From Cellulomonas flavigena DSM 20109 (GTDB lineage Bacteria; Actinomycetota; Actinomycetes; Actinomycetales; Cellulomonadaceae), in NCBI RefSeq assembly GCF_000092865.1, contig NC_014151.1:186001-250000 (forward strand): a stretch of 64,000 bases of DNA. Reading direction: 5' to 3'. The translations under genes were made by a program, and so were the position numbers. The notes beneath the pieces are model-generated. The model saw nothing but the letters and a program-made list of their open reading frames with translations, ran no database searches and was not told where the DNA came from. This document shows, piece by piece, positions 34,762 to 43,376 of this stretch (position 1 is the stretch's first letter; each line of letters opens with the position of its first letter).

Positions 34762-36593
34762 GGCCGCTGGCCGACGACCCGGCACGGTTCGTCGACGACG
34801 CGCTCGACGGGTTCGTCGACCTGTACGCCGACCAGGTGCGGCGCGTGCCGGGCGGGGTCGTGCGAGCCGTCGCCGCGCCGCGCTCCGAGGTCGCCGTGGT
34901 GGTGGGCGGCGGGTCCGGGCACTACCCGGCGTTCTGCGGGCTCGTCGGCCCGGGGTACGCGCACGGGGCCGTCGTCGGCAACGTGTTCACGTCCCCCTCG
35001 ACGGCCGACGCGGTGTCCGTGGGTGCTGCCGCCGCGGGTGACGCGGGCGTGCTGCTGCTCACCGGCAACTACGCCGGCGACGTCATGAACTTCACGCTCG
35101 CGCGCGACGAGCTGCGGGCCCGCGGCGTCACGGCCGAGTACCTCGTCGTCACCGACGACGTCGCGTCCGCACCCGCCGGCGACGAGGCGCGCCGCCGCGG
35201 CATCGCCGGCGACCACGTCGTCTTCAAGGTCGCCGGGGCCGCCGCCGCCGAGGGCCGGTCGTTCGACGACGTCGTGGCCGCCGCTCGCCACGCCAACGAC
35301 CGCACCCGCACCCTCGGCGTCGCCTTCGACGGCTGCACCCTGCCCGGCGCCGACGCGCCGCTGTTCACCGTGCCCGAGGGCACCGTCGGCCTGGGCGTCG
35401 GCATCCACGGCGAGCCCGGCATCGGCGAGATGCCCGCGTGCACCGCGAGCGAGCTCGCCGCCGCCCTGGTCGAACCGCTGCTCGCCGAGCGTCCCGCCGG
35501 TGCGGGCCCGCGCGTGGGCGTCGTGCTCAACGGCCTGGGCCGCACCAAGTACGAGGAGCTCTTCGTGCTGTGGCGGGCCGTGCGCCCGCTGCTCGACGCC
35601 GCGGGCCTGCAGGTCGTGCAGCCCGACGTCGGCGAGCTCGTGACCAGCCTCGACATGTCCGGGTGCTCGCTCACGCTCGTGTGGCTCGACGACGACCTGG
35701 AGCGCTGGTGGTGCGCGCCCGCGCACACGCCCGCGTACCGGCGGGGCGTCGTGGGGGTGGCCGGGTCGGGTCGCGCCGGGTCCGCGGGTGACGAGGGCAC
35801 GACGGTCGGTGGCTCGTCGTCGCCGACCGCCGCCGGGACCCCGGGTGCGGCGACGGTCGGCACCGGTGCGACGGCCGACGGGTCGTCGGCGCCCGCCGCG
35901 TCGGGCGCCGCACAGGCCGCGCGCGTCGTCGACGAGGCGGACGCTGCCGAGGCCCGGCTCGTCGTCGCCGCGCTGCACCGGGTCGCCGGGACGCTGCGGG
36001 ACCTGGAGCCCGAGCTGGGTCGTCTGGACGCCGTCGCCGGCGACGGCGACCACGGACGCGGCATGGTGCGCGGCTCGAGCGCCGCCGCCGCGGCCGCGCA
36101 GGCCGCCGCCGCGGCCGGTCACGGTGCCGTCGCGTGCCTGCGCGACGCGGGCCGGGCGTGGGCCGACAAGGCCGGCGGGACGTCGGGCGTGCTGTGGGGC
36201 GCGGGCATCGGCGCGGTCGCGCACGCGCTCGCTGCGCGGCCCGTCGCGGACCCGTCGGCACGGCTCGCCGCGGCCGTCCGCGCGGGCATCGCGGCCGTCG
36301 TCGCGCTGGGCGGTGCGCAGCCGGGCGACAAGACGATGGTCGACGCGGCCGAGCCGTTCGCCGCCGCGCTCGAGCAGGGTGCGGCCGCCGGCCAGGACCC
36401 GGCCGTCGTCTGGGACGCCGCGCTCGACGCGGCCCTCACCGCCGCACAGGCCACCGCCGACCTGCGCCCGCGCCTGGGCCGTGCGCGCCCGCTCGCCGAG
36501 CGCAGCGTCGGCACGCCGGACCCGGGCGCGGTGTCGTTCGTCGCCGTCGCCGGTGCCGTCCGGTCCGTCGTCGTCCCGGGGGAGGGCTCATGA
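34755..36593 (+). CDS. fused DhaK-DhaL kinase (dihydroxyacetone/erythrulose kinase family)
   Basis: The 612-residue protein joins a DhaK domain (about 1-335) to a DhaL domain (about 395-610) by a Gly/Ser/Thr/Ala-rich linker. The DhaK part has [12 protein letters not shown] and the His of [12 protein letters not shown] that binds the ketose covalently. The DhaL part has the nucleotide/metal motif [12 protein letters not shown]. Single-chain ATP-dependent kinases of this type phosphorylate dihydroxyacetone or erythrulose. The RpiB-like neighbour favours a tetrulose. The ATG at 34755 overlaps the preceding gene by seven bases. Confidence 0.9.
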   Translation: MVRPLADDPARFVDDALDGFVDLYADQVRRVPGGVVRAVAAPRSEVAVVVGGGSGHYPAFCGLVGPGYAHGAVVGNVFTSPSTADAVSVGAAAAGDAGVLLLTGNYAGDVMNFTLARDELRARGVTAEYLVVTDDVASAPAGDEARRRGIAGDHVVFKVAGAAAAEGRSFDDVVAAARHANDRTRTLGVAFDGCTLPGADAPLFTVPEGTVGLGVGIHGEPGIGEMPACTASELAAALVEPLLAERPAGAGPRVGVVLNGLGRTKYEELFVLWRAVRPLLDAAGLQVVQPDVGELVTSLDMSGCSLTLVWLDDDLERWWCAPAHTPAYRRGVVGVAGSGRAGSAGDEGTTVGGSSSPTAAGTPGAATVGTGATADGSSAPAASGAAQAARVVDEADAAEARLVVAALHRVAGTLRDLEPELGRLDAVAGDGDHGRGMVRGSSAAAAAAQAAAAAGHGAVACLRDAGRAWADKAGGTSGVLWGAGIGAVAHALAARPVADPSARLAAAVRAGIAAVVALGGAQPGDKTMVDAAEPFAAALEQGAAAGQDPAVVWDAALDAALTAAQATADLRPRLGRARPLAERSVGTPDPGAVSFVAVAGAVRSVVVPGEGS

Positions 36594-37105
36594 GCGTCGC
36601 GAGGATCGTGGTCGGGGCCGACGAGGCAGGGCTGGCGTACAAGGACGCGCTCGCGGACCTGCTGCGCGCGGACCCGCGCGTCGAGGTCGTCGAGGACGTC
36701 GGCGTGCACGCGGACGACGACACCGCGTACCCGCACGTCGCCGTCGCCGCGGCGCGTCGCGTCGCCGAGGGCGGGGCCGACCGCGCGCTGCTCGTCTGCG
36801 GCACGGGCCTGGGCATGGCGATCGCCGCCAACAAGGTGCGCGGGGTGCGCGCGGTGACCGCGCACGACACTTTCTCCGTGCAGCGCTCCGTGCTGTCCAA
36901 CGACGCGCAGGTGCTGTGCCTCGGTCAGCGCGTCATCGGGCTGGAGCTCGCCAAGACCCTCGTGCGCGAGTGGCTCGCGCACGAGTTCGACCCCGCGTCC
37001 GCGTCCGCCGCCAAGGTCGACGCGATCCGCGGGTACGAGACCGCGGAGCCTGGGGAGGGCTCCGCCGGGATCGACGGCACCGCCAGGGGAGGCGGGAGCT
37101 GCTGA
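36590..37105 (+). CDS. RpiB/LacA-family isomerase (erythrulose-4-phosphate isomerase type)
   Basis: The 171-residue protein has the RpiB active-site motif [22 protein letters not shown] with its catalytic Cys and the [15 protein letters not shown] segment that is characteristic of EryI/DerI tetrulose-4-phosphate isomerases rather than housekeeping RpiB. It would turn D-erythrulose-4-phosphate into erythrose-4-phosphate for the pentose phosphate pathway. It overlaps the kinase gene by ATGA and is the last gene of the operon. The tail beyond residue 150 is disordered and Gly-rich. Confidence 0.86.
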   Translation: MSVARIVVGADEAGLAYKDALADLLRADPRVEVVEDVGVHADDDTAYPHVAVAAARRVAEGGADRALLVCGTGLGMAIAANKVRGVRAVTAHDTFSVQRSVLSNDAQVLCLGQRVIGLELAKTLVREWLAHEFDPASASAAKVDAIRGYETAEPGEGSAGIDGTARGGGSC

Positions 37106-37167
37106 AGGGGCGGGCGGTCACGCGTGGCGGTGAGGGGAGCACCGCGCGACCGCCCGCTCCGGCGCGA

Positions 37168-37206
37168 CGGGCGGTCCGGCCTCGGTGACGGGGGCCGGAC
37201 CGCCCG
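37168..37206 (+). terminator. terminator hairpin of the tetrose-type operon
   Basis: Bases 37168-37181 pair perfectly with 37193-37206 (14 bp, loop of 11). It lies 63 bases past the last stop codon of the operon. Confidence 0.75.
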
Positions 37207-37244
37207 CCCGTCTCCGCTCCCCCACCCCCACCCCACCCTCGCCC

Positions 37245-37425
37245 GCGAGCCGTCGATCCAGCCCACTCCTGGGACGCGAGCCAGCGATCCCACCCCCCAC
37301 CCCCCACCCGGGCGCGAGCCGTCGATCCAGCCCCACTCGCCGGGGGCTCCCCGCCCCCACCCGGGCGTGAGCCGTCGATCCGGCCCTGCCGGGGCGCGAC
37401 GAATCGGCTCTCTCGCGCCCTCGGG
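37245..37425. repeat. C-rich array of GCGAGCCGTCGATCC-like units
   Basis: Copies GCGAGCCGTCGATCCA (37245-37260), GCGAGCCAGCGATCC (37276-37290), GCGAGCCGTCGATCCA (37314-37329) and GTGAGCCGTCGATCC (37367-37381) are separated by C-rich spacers of unequal length. The block ends in ATCGGCTCTCTCGCG, which resembles the ATTGCTCTCTCGG end of the repeat at 810-896. Unequal spacing and imperfect units argue against CRISPR. Confidence 0.7.
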
Positions 37426-37442
37426 GGGAGCCGGCGACCGGG

Positions 37443-37772
37443 TCAGTGTGTGAGCTTGAGGCCGATGACGCAGCCGACGATCCCGAGGATGAGCAGGATC
37501 TTCACCAGGCTCGCGGGCTCGGTGCCCGTGAGCATCGCGTACGTGACGGTGAGGGCGGCGCCGATGCCGACCCACACGGCGTACGACGTGCCGGTGGGGA
37601 GCGTGCGCATCGCGTAGGCGAGCCCGCCCATGGACGCGATCAGCGCGACGCCGAACAGGACGGTCGGGCCGGGGCGCGTGAAGCCCTCGGAGCGGCCGAG
37701 CGCCGAGGCCCAGACGGCCTCCAGCACACCGGACAGCACGAGCACGACCCACGCGAGAGAGGTGGCGGACAC
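37443..37772 (-). CDS. gdx: SMR-family guanidinium exporter (Gdx/SugE type)
   Basis: The 109-residue protein has four membrane segments and the small multidrug resistance pattern WVVLVLSGVLEAVWASALGRS with the conserved membrane Glu, then TGTSYAVWVGIGAALTV. The WASALG sequence and the upstream guanidine-III riboswitch place it with the guanidinium/proton antiporters rather than with the promiscuous EmrE type. It would expel guanidinium from the cytoplasm. The GTG at 37772 follows a GGAGG site that lies immediately downstream of the aptamer. Confidence 0.9.
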   Translation of the reverse strand: MSATSLAWVVLVLSGVLEAVWASALGRSEGFTRPGPTVLFGVALIASMGGLAYAMRTLPTGTSYAVWVGIGAALTVTYAMLTGTEPASLVKILLILGIVGCVIGLKLTH

Positions 37773-37787
37773 GGATGACCTCCGTCG

Positions 37788-37830
37788 GCTGCCGTCTTGT
37801 CGCTCTCCGGGTACGGCGCCCCTCGTCCGG
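37788..37830 (-). promoter_or_regulatory. guanidine-III riboswitch
   Basis: On the minus strand the 43-base segment has, in order, CCGG, ACGAGG, GCGCCGTAC, CCGG, GACAAGACGG and C. These are the paired and conserved elements of the guanidine-III (mini-ykkC III) pseudoknot as I recall it from the Thermobifida aptamer. The hairpin CCGG/CCGG encloses the loop, whose GCCGT can pair with the 3' ACGGC to form the pseudoknot. The GGAGG ribosome site of the SMR gene follows within five bases (37779-37783), so ligand binding probably controls access to it. Confidence 0.88.
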
Positions 37831-37909
37831 GGACCCGCGCTGACGTCGGGTCCGGCCCCATGCTCGCACGCGGGACCCGCACTCGGCGGAGAAGGGGGCG
37901 GTGTCGGGG

Positions 37910-39808
37910 TCAGGCGGCTGTGGCGGTGGGGGCGAACTGGGTGCGGTACAGGTCGGCATAGAGGCCGCCGGACGCGAGCAGGTCGACGTGCGTGCCCGTC
38001 TGGACGACGCGTCCGGCCTCGACGACGACGATGAGGTCCGCCTGCCGCACGGTGGACAGCCGGTGCGCGATGACCAGGGACGTCCGCCCGACGAGCGCCT
38101 CGTCGAGTGCCGCCTGCACCGCGGCCTCGGACTCCGAGTCGAGGTGGGCCGTCGCCTCGTCGAGGACGACGACGTCGGGGGCCTTGAGCAGCAGTCGGGC
38201 GATGGCCAGGCGCTGGCGCTCGCCGCCGGACAGGCGGTAGCCGCGGTCGCCGACGACGGTGTGGATGCCGTCGGGCAGGGACGCGACCAGGTCCCACACG
38301 TGCGCGGCGCGCAGGGCGCGCTCGATGTCGTCGTCGGTCGCGTCGGGGCGGGCGAAGCGCAGGTTGCCGGCGATGGTGTCGTGGAAGAGGTGCGCCTCCT
38401 GGCTGACGACGCCCACGGTGTCGCGCAGGGACGCGGCGCTGACGTCGCGCAGGTCCTGCCCGGCGATGCGCACGGCGCCGCGCGTCGGGTCGTACATGCG
38501 CGTGACGAGCTGGGAGATCGTCGTCTTGCCGGCGCCGGACGGGCCGACGAGCGCGACCATCGCGCCCGCGGGGACGTGGAACGTCACGTCGCGCAGGGTG
38601 TCGGCGTGGGCGTCGCGGCCGAGCGCGGCGACGGACTCGAGGGACGCCAGCGAGACCTCGTCGGCCGACGGGTAGCGGAAGCCGACGCGCTCGAGGTCGA
38701 GGCTCGCACCGCGGGCGGCGACGGCCGTGCGCAGGTCGGTCGCGCCGGGCTTCTCGGCGACCATCGGCTCGAGGTCGAGGACCTCGAGGACGCGCTCGAA
38801 CGACACGAGCGCGGTCATGACGTCGACCTGCACGTTCGACATGGCCGTCAGCGGGCCGTAGAGGCGGCCGAGGTACGCGGCGAGCGCGACGACGACACCG
38901 ACGGTGAGCTCGCCTCGGATCGCCAGCAGGCCACCGACGCCGTAGACGACGGCCGTGGCGACGGCCGCGACGGTGGTGAGACCGATGCGGAACCATGTCG
39001 AGTACAGGGCGCGCTTGACGCCGATGTCGCGGACGCGGCCGGTCTGCTCGGCGTAGGCCGCGGACTCGCGGACCGGGTCGCCGAAGATCTTGACGAGGTG
39101 GGCGCCGGCGACGTTGAACCGCTCGGTCATGGTCTGGGACGCGTCGGCGTTGAGCTCGTAGGACTCGCGCGTGATCGCCGCGATCCGGCGCCCGAACCAC
39201 CGCGCGGGCAGCACGAACACGGGCACGAGGACGAGCGAGAGCAGCGTGAGCTGCCAGGACATCGTGAGCATCGCGGCGAGCACGAACACCACGGTCAGCG
39301 AGTTGCTGACCACGTTGGACAGCGTGGACGTGAACGCCTGCTGGGCGCCGAGCACGTCGCCGTTGAGCCGCTGGACGAGCGCGCCGGTCTTGGCGCGGCT
39401 GAAGAACGCGAGCGGCATGCGCTGCACGTGGTCGAACACGGCGGTGCGCAGGTCGTGGATGAGGCCCTCGCCGATGCGCGCGGACACCCAGCGCTCGGCG
39501 ACGCCGAGGACGGCGGAGACGACCGCGAGACCGGCGACGACGGCGGCGATGCCGACGACGGTGCCGGTGCGTCCGGCGGTGATGCCGTCGTCGATGAGCC
39601 GCTGGAACAGCCAGGGCGTCACGGCGCCGACGGCGGCGCTCAGGGCGATGAGGACGAGGAACACCGCGAGCCGGCCGCGGTACGGGTGGGCGAACGCGAG
39701 GATGCGGCGCAGGGTGCCGGGGGCCAGGCGCTGCCGGGCGACGTCACGGTCGCGGCTGAAGCCGCGCATGCCGGGGTTGCCGCCGGGGAGGGGTCCGGGG
39801 TGGGCCAT
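37910..39808 (-). CDS. ABC exporter, fused membrane and ATPase domains
   Basis: The 632-residue half-transporter has a six-helix export domain (about 45-335) and an ATPase domain (about 375-625) with Walker A GPSGAGKTT, signature LSGGERQR and Walker B VVVLDEAT. It would work as a homodimer; substrate is unknown, with lipids or drugs most usual. The ATG at 39808 has GGAGG upstream. It is divergent from a MarR gene, and the intergenic inverted repeat suggests that MarR controls both, as is common for drug exporters. Confidence 0.93.
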   Translation of the reverse strand: MAHPGPLPGGNPGMRGFSRDRDVARQRLAPGTLRRILAFAHPYRGRLAVFLVLIALSAAVGAVTPWLFQRLIDDGITAGRTGTVVGIAAVVAGLAVVSAVLGVAERWVSARIGEGLIHDLRTAVFDHVQRMPLAFFSRAKTGALVQRLNGDVLGAQQAFTSTLSNVVSNSLTVVFVLAAMLTMSWQLTLLSLVLVPVFVLPARWFGRRIAAITRESYELNADASQTMTERFNVAGAHLVKIFGDPVRESAAYAEQTGRVRDIGVKRALYSTWFRIGLTTVAAVATAVVYGVGGLLAIRGELTVGVVVALAAYLGRLYGPLTAMSNVQVDVMTALVSFERVLEVLDLEPMVAEKPGATDLRTAVAARGASLDLERVGFRYPSADEVSLASLESVAALGRDAHADTLRDVTFHVPAGAMVALVGPSGAGKTTISQLVTRMYDPTRGAVRIAGQDLRDVSAASLRDTVGVVSQEAHLFHDTIAGNLRFARPDATDDDIERALRAAHVWDLVASLPDGIHTVVGDRGYRLSGGERQRLAIARLLLKAPDVVVLDEATAHLDSESEAAVQAALDEALVGRTSLVIAHRLSTVRQADLIVVVEAGRVVQTGTHVDLLASGGLYADLYRTQFAPTATAA

Positions 39809-39857
39809 GGGGGACCTCCAGGGGTCGGAGGGCGCGGGCCGAGCCGCGTCTGATGCT

Positions 39858-39911
39858 GAGGTTACCTCACGATGAGCAATATTCACCTCTCGGGTATTCC
39901 CCGGTAACCTC
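39858..39911. promoter_or_regulatory. MarR-type inverted repeat and divergent -10 elements
   Basis: GAGGTTACC at 39858-39866 and GGTAACCTC at 39903-39911 are exact inverted copies 36 bases apart. Each contains a TAACCT -10 element for the gene it faces: the ABC exporter on the minus strand and the MarR gene on the plus strand. The MarR GTG at 39918 is seven bases after its -10, so its message is predicted leaderless. Confidence 0.65.
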
Positions 39912-39917
39912 GGAACC

Positions 39918-40472
39918 GTGCAGCAGCGGACGGACGGCCACCACGACGACGGGCACGACGGTGCGCCCACGTCCCGGACCGCGTCGTCCGACCCCGCGAC
40001 GTCCACGGTGCGGCACCTCCGCCCGGGGCGCGACCCGGAGCGCCCGCTCCCGCCCGCCGAGGAGCTGCTCGAGCTCCTGCACGACGTGCTGCGCGCCGTC
40101 CGTCGCGACACCGCCGACCGGCTCGGGCCCGGCGCCGCGCCGGGTCAGCTGCGCATGCTCCGGGTGCTCGACCGCTGCGAGCGCCCCTGCCGCCTCGGTG
40201 AGCTCGCCGAGGCGCTCGACGTCGCGCCGCGGTCGGTGACGACGAAGGTCGACCAGGCGGAGGCCGACGGGTGGATCCGCCGGATCCCCGACCCGCGCGA
40301 CCGGCGCGCGACCCTCGTCGAGCTCACCGACGCCGGCCACGACCTGCTCGACCGCGCGGCCCGGCAGCGGCACGCGGGCGTCCGCGCCCGGCTCGACGCG
40401 CTCGACCCCGACGAGCAGCGCACGCTGCTCGACCTGCTGCGCCGGGTCGCGGGGGCGACGCCGGGCGACTGA
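39918..40472 (+). CDS. MarR-family transcriptional regulator
   Basis: The 184-residue protein has a disordered N-terminus of about 45 residues and a MarR winged helix (about 60-150), with the recognition region LGELAEALDVAPRSVTTKVDQ and the wing PDPRDRRATLVELTD. The GTG at 39918 lacks a ribosome site and fits leaderless translation. It is divergent from the ABC exporter gene and probably represses it. Confidence 0.9.
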   Translation: MQQRTDGHHDDGHDGAPTSRTASSDPATSTVRHLRPGRDPERPLPPAEELLELLHDVLRAVRRDTADRLGPGAAPGQLRMLRVLDRCERPCRLGELAEALDVAPRSVTTKVDQAEADGWIRRIPDPRDRRATLVELTDAGHDLLDRAARQRHAGVRARLDALDPDEQRTLLDLLRRVAGATPGD

Positions 40473-40527
40473 TCGTCGTGCGGGTCGTCCGCGTGCGGGC
40501 CGTGCGCGGCGGTGCGACCGTCGTCGT

Positions 40528-40941
40528 ATGGCCGACCGTCCTCGCCTGTCCGTGACCTCGGTGACCGTCGGGTCACCGGACCCTCGCGCCTCCGCGCGGT
40601 TCTGGGCGCAGCTGTTGGGGCACCGGATCACCGCGGACGACCCGCCCGGCCCCGACGAGCCGGCCGAGGGCGGGTGGGCGCGGGTCTCGCCACCCGCGGG
40701 CGTCGACGGGCTGACCCTCGCGTTCGAGCACGAGCGGCAGTGGCGGCCTCCCGTGTGGCCCGCGCGCCCCGGTGAGCAGCTGGCGACGCAGCACGTCGAC
40801 GTGCACGTGCGCGACGGGGACCTCGACGCGGCGGTCGCGTGGGCGGTCGCGTGCGGTGCCCGTCTGGCCGAGCACCAGCCGCAGGACGACGTCCGGGTCC
40901 TGTTCGCCCCCGACGGCCACCCGTTCTGCCTGTTCCTGTGA
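40528..40941 (+). CDS. VOC (glyoxalase/bleomycin resistance) superfamily protein
   Basis: The 137-residue protein has two beta-alpha-beta-beta-beta modules typical of the VOC fold, recognised by VGSPDPRASARFWAQLLG and the terminal LFAPDGHPFCLFL. Related actinobacterial proteins are annotated glyoxalase-like; substrate is unknown. It lies 55 bases after the MarR gene. Confidence 0.85.
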   Translation: MADRPRLSVTSVTVGSPDPRASARFWAQLLGHRITADDPPGPDEPAEGGWARVSPPAGVDGLTLAFEHERQWRPPVWPARPGEQLATQHVDVHVRDGDLDAAVAWAVACGARLAEHQPQDDVRVLFAPDGHPFCLFL

Positions 40942-40953
40942 GAGCGGCCCCGC

Positions 40954-41011
40954 GTGGTCGTACCTGTGACCACGTCGCGGTCCGGCCGAGTCGGATCTGA
41001 CCACTTCCCGG
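40954..41011. repeat. 58-bp repeat, copy next to the AbiE pair
   Basis: Three conserved blocks occur with equal spacing in this copy and at 56839-56896: GTGGTCG, then GTGACCACGTC(G/A)CGG, then TGACCACTT(C/T)CCGG. The blocks flank a 17-base centre that is not conserved. The element lies between the VOC gene and the AbiEi promoter. Confidence 0.75.
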
Positions 41012-41079
41012 TGGGCGGATCTCAGCCCGGGGAATCGCGGAGGAGGCGTTCATCCGGGTGCCTATGACTGTGCATTTAA

Positions 41080-41098
41080 TAGTCCACAGGACTAACAT
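41080..41098 (+). promoter_or_regulatory. operator and -10 element of the AbiE pair
   Basis: TAGTCC and GGACTA (41080-41085 and 41089-41094) form a 15-bp palindrome around ACA. Its right arm overlaps the -10 element TAACAT (41093-41098), which ends seven bases before the GTG at 41106. AbiEi antitoxins of this type repress their own promoters, so this is the likely operator. Confidence 0.65.
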
Positions 41099-41105
41099 CT
41101 GCACT

Positions 41106-41726
41106 GTGAGTGTGGATGCGCTGACCCGGATCTCGCGGGCGCCCATGCGGACCGTCCGAGCGCGGGATCTTGCCGACGTCTACGCGTACCCCGCACCTGC
41201 GCTGGCCGATCTCGCTCGACGCGACCTCGTCCGGCGTCTGGCCCACGGCGTCTACTGTGCGGTGCCGCCGGAGCACGTCGGCACCGGCTGGTTCCCGACC
41301 GTGGAGGCGGCGGCCGCGGCGGTCGCGACGGCCTTCTACGGCGATCGGGTGCCCGTGCTGACCGGGGTGTCGGCAGCGCGGGTCCACCAGGCGTGGCCGC
41401 GAGCGGTGAGCGACGGGTACGTGGCGGTCCCGGCCCGGCACCGCCCCTTGAGCCTCGCCGACCGACCGGGCGCGATCCGTTTCGTCACCCGCGCCGTCGA
41501 GACGCTGGATGCCGTCGCCGTACCCACCGAGCTCGGCGCTGCCCTCGTCACCACTCCGGAGCAGACGGTTCTCGACCTGGCCAGGTCCGATCCGCACGGC
41601 GACGTGGCGGACGTCGAGGCGGCCATCGACGCGATGTGGGACACCTGCGACGTCCAGGTGCTGGCGGGCATCGCGGCCCGGCATCGCATGCGGGCGACGT
41701 TCGAGCGCGTCGCGGCGGATCGATGA
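41106..41726 (+). CDS. abiEi: AbiEi-type antitoxin of a type IV toxin-antitoxin pair
   Basis: The 206-residue protein starts with a winged-helix region (LARRDLVRRLAHGVYCAV) and continues with the AbiEi C-terminal fold, recognised by TGVSAARVHQAWPRAV and TTPEQTVLDLARS. In such pairs the antitoxin represses the operon and counteracts the nucleotidyltransferase toxin without binding it. The GTG at 41106 is preferred over an ATG at 41058 because the promoter palindrome and -10 lie between them. It overlaps the toxin gene by ATGA. Confidence 0.87.
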   Translation: MSVDALTRISRAPMRTVRARDLADVYAYPAPALADLARRDLVRRLAHGVYCAVPPEHVGTGWFPTVEAAAAAVATAFYGDRVPVLTGVSAARVHQAWPRAVSDGYVAVPARHRPLSLADRPGAIRFVTRAVETLDAVAVPTELGAALVTTPEQTVLDLARSDPHGDVADVEAAIDAMWDTCDVQVLAGIAARHRMRATFERVAADR

Positions 41727-42475
41727 GCACGCAGATCGAGGAGTGGCACCGCGTCGCGGCGCAGTTCGGTGTCGGGACCGAGCAGGTGCGGCGCGACCAC
41801 CTGATCTCCCACGTGCTCGCTGCGCTCGCGAGCTCTCTGTCCACCGACGACGTCGTGTTCTTCGGGGGTACGGCGCTGTCGCGGACGTTCCTGGTGGACG
41901 CGAGGCTGTCCGAGGACGTCGACCTCATCGCGCTCGCGCCACGCACGGACGTCGCCAGGGCGATCGAGGTAGCCGTGGCGCGAGGATTGGCACGCACGCA
42001 CGGACGTGTCTCCTGGCGACCGGCGTTGACGGCCACGATGGGGAGCCGGCCTGCGGTGCTCGTCGCGGGGGAGTCCCTCGGCGTCCAGGTGCAGCTCGTG
42101 CCCGGGTCCGGTTATCTCTGGCCGACGGAGGTCAGGGCGATCGAGCAGCGCTACGCGGATGCTCCGGCGGCACGCCTCCGGACGCTCACGGCACCGGGCT
42201 TCGCCGCCGCAAAGCTGGCGGCGTGGATGGACCGCGGTGCGTCGCGTGACCTGTACGACATGTGGGCGCTGTCCGAGCGCGGCTACATCGGCCCTGAAGC
42301 GGTGGACGTCTTCAGGCGCGTCGGTCCGACGGCGCGCGCACCCGAGAACTGGGTCTTCTCGTCCGGTCCGACACAGTCCTCGTGGGAGCACGACCTGGCC
42401 CACCAGACGGTCCTCAGGGTGACGGCGTCCGAGGCGTTGGCGCGCGTCGCCGACGCCTGGGCGCGCGCACGGTGA
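41723..42475 (+). CDS. abiEii: AbiEii-type nucleotidyltransferase toxin
   Basis: The 250-residue protein has the nucleotidyltransferase motifs FFGGTALSRTFL and the metal-binding SEDVDLIAL, and a later Lys in AAAKLAAWMDRGASRDLYDMW, all typical of AbiEii. Such toxins modify tRNA with nucleotides and can stop phage growth by halting the host. Pairing by ATGA overlap with an AbiEi-like gene completes the module. The trigger here is unknown. Confidence 0.9.
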   Translation: MSTQIEEWHRVAAQFGVGTEQVRRDHLISHVLAALASSLSTDDVVFFGGTALSRTFLVDARLSEDVDLIALAPRTDVARAIEVAVARGLARTHGRVSWRPALTATMGSRPAVLVAGESLGVQVQLVPGSGYLWPTEVRAIEQRYADAPAARLRTLTAPGFAAAKLAAWMDRGASRDLYDMWALSERGYIGPEAVDVFRRVGPTARAPENWVFSSGPTQSSWEHDLAHQTVLRVTASEALARVADAWARAR

Positions 42476-42500
42476 CGTCCGCCGCGCTGTCACCGACGCC

Positions 42501-43376
42501 TCAGCCCGGTGCCACCACCTGCAGCGCCACCGCACCGACGGCGGTCGCGCCGCCCACCAGCTCCTCCGCCGCGTCCCACCAGCGGTCGACCACGGCCCCG
42601 GCGTCGTAACCGAGCGCGGTGAGCCCTCCGACGACCACGGCCACCCCCGTCCCGTAGGCGGCGTACGCGGTGAGCGGGGCGACGAGCGCGCGCTCGCGCC
42701 ACGACCCGGTGGTCCCCAGGACGGGCACCGCGAAGTGGCCGCCGCGGCTCCACACCTCGTCGAGGACGGGCGTCCGGCGCCACCAGCGCGGCGGCCGCGG
42801 CTCCCACGGCCACAGCAGCGGCACGCCGGCGTCGGTGAGCATGTCCCCGGCGACGTGCACGGCGGCACCCAGGCCGACGGCGACGGGCAGCCAGTCCCAC
42901 TCGGTGGGGGCGGCGACGGTGATGAACGCGGCGAGCGCGAGCGCCAGCGGCCACGAGTCGCGACGACGGCGCGTGAGGCGCAGCGCCTGGGCGGCGAACG
43001 CGACGAGCAGCACCGACATCAGGCCCGCGCCGACGGCGAGGTCGCCCAGCGCCTCCGTCGCGACGGTGACCTGCCCGGCTGCCCAGGCGACGCCCGTGAG
43101 CGCCGCGATGCCCAGTAGCGAGTGGGTGCCGTTGCGGTGCCCGCCGGACACCTTGCCGACCACGTCGCACACCCACTGGGACACCGGGCGCAGGGAGTTC
43201 GCGACCGTCGCGTCGTGGTGGTCCGCGTCCGGGGCGAGCGCGGCGCCCGCGCAGACGAGCGCGCCGGTGAGGACGCCGAGCGGCGACGTCGGGTACCAGC
43301 CGAGCGTCCACGGCGCGGTCGAGGCGACGGCGACCCACGCGGCGGCGCCGCACAGGGCGTGGTGCGCGCCCTTCAC
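42501..43376 (-). CDS. YdjM-like membrane-bound metal-dependent hydrolase family protein
   Basis: The 291-residue protein has about seven membrane segments with the DUF457 signature: APDADHHDATV near residue 50 and GHRNGTHSLLG near residue 80, where His and Asp could bind metal. The family includes E. coli YdjM, an SOS-induced inner-membrane protein of unknown substrate. The start is GTG at 43376. It is convergent with the AbiE pair, with 25 bases between stops. Confidence 0.82.
   Translation of the reverse strand: MKGAHHALCGAAAWVAVASTAPWTLGWYPTSPLGVLTGALVCAGAALAPDADHHDATVANSLRPVSQWVCDVVGKVSGGHRNGTHSLLGIAALTGVAWAAGQVTVATEALGDLAVGAGLMSVLLVAFAAQALRLTRRRRDSWPLALALAAFITVAAPTEWDWLPVAVGLGAAVHVAGDMLTDAGVPLLWPWEPRPPRWWRRTPVLDEVWSRGGHFAVPVLGTTGSWRERALVAPLTAYAAYGTGVAVVVGGLTALGYDAGAVVDRWWDAAEELVGGATAVGAVALQVVAPG

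Larger units (their letters stand above)
37106..37442. other. 337-bp non-coding stretch with terminators and a C-rich repeat array
   Basis: The first 100 bases hold two nested or adjacent dyads; the stronger is listed separately. A second pair, GCGGGCGGTC at 37110-37119 with 37148-37157, encloses it on the left. The remainder is a C-rich array of GCGAGCCGTCGATCC-like units and no gene. Confidence 0.6.

Noticed and set aside
34755..36593. Kinase gene considered as two genes, dhaK and dhaL
   Set aside because: The frame is continuous through a Gly/Ser/Ala-rich linker with no stop, so it is one fused protein.
37245..37425. Repeat array considered as a CRISPR
   Set aside because: Units are short and imperfect, spacers are unequal and C-rich, and no cas gene is present in the window.
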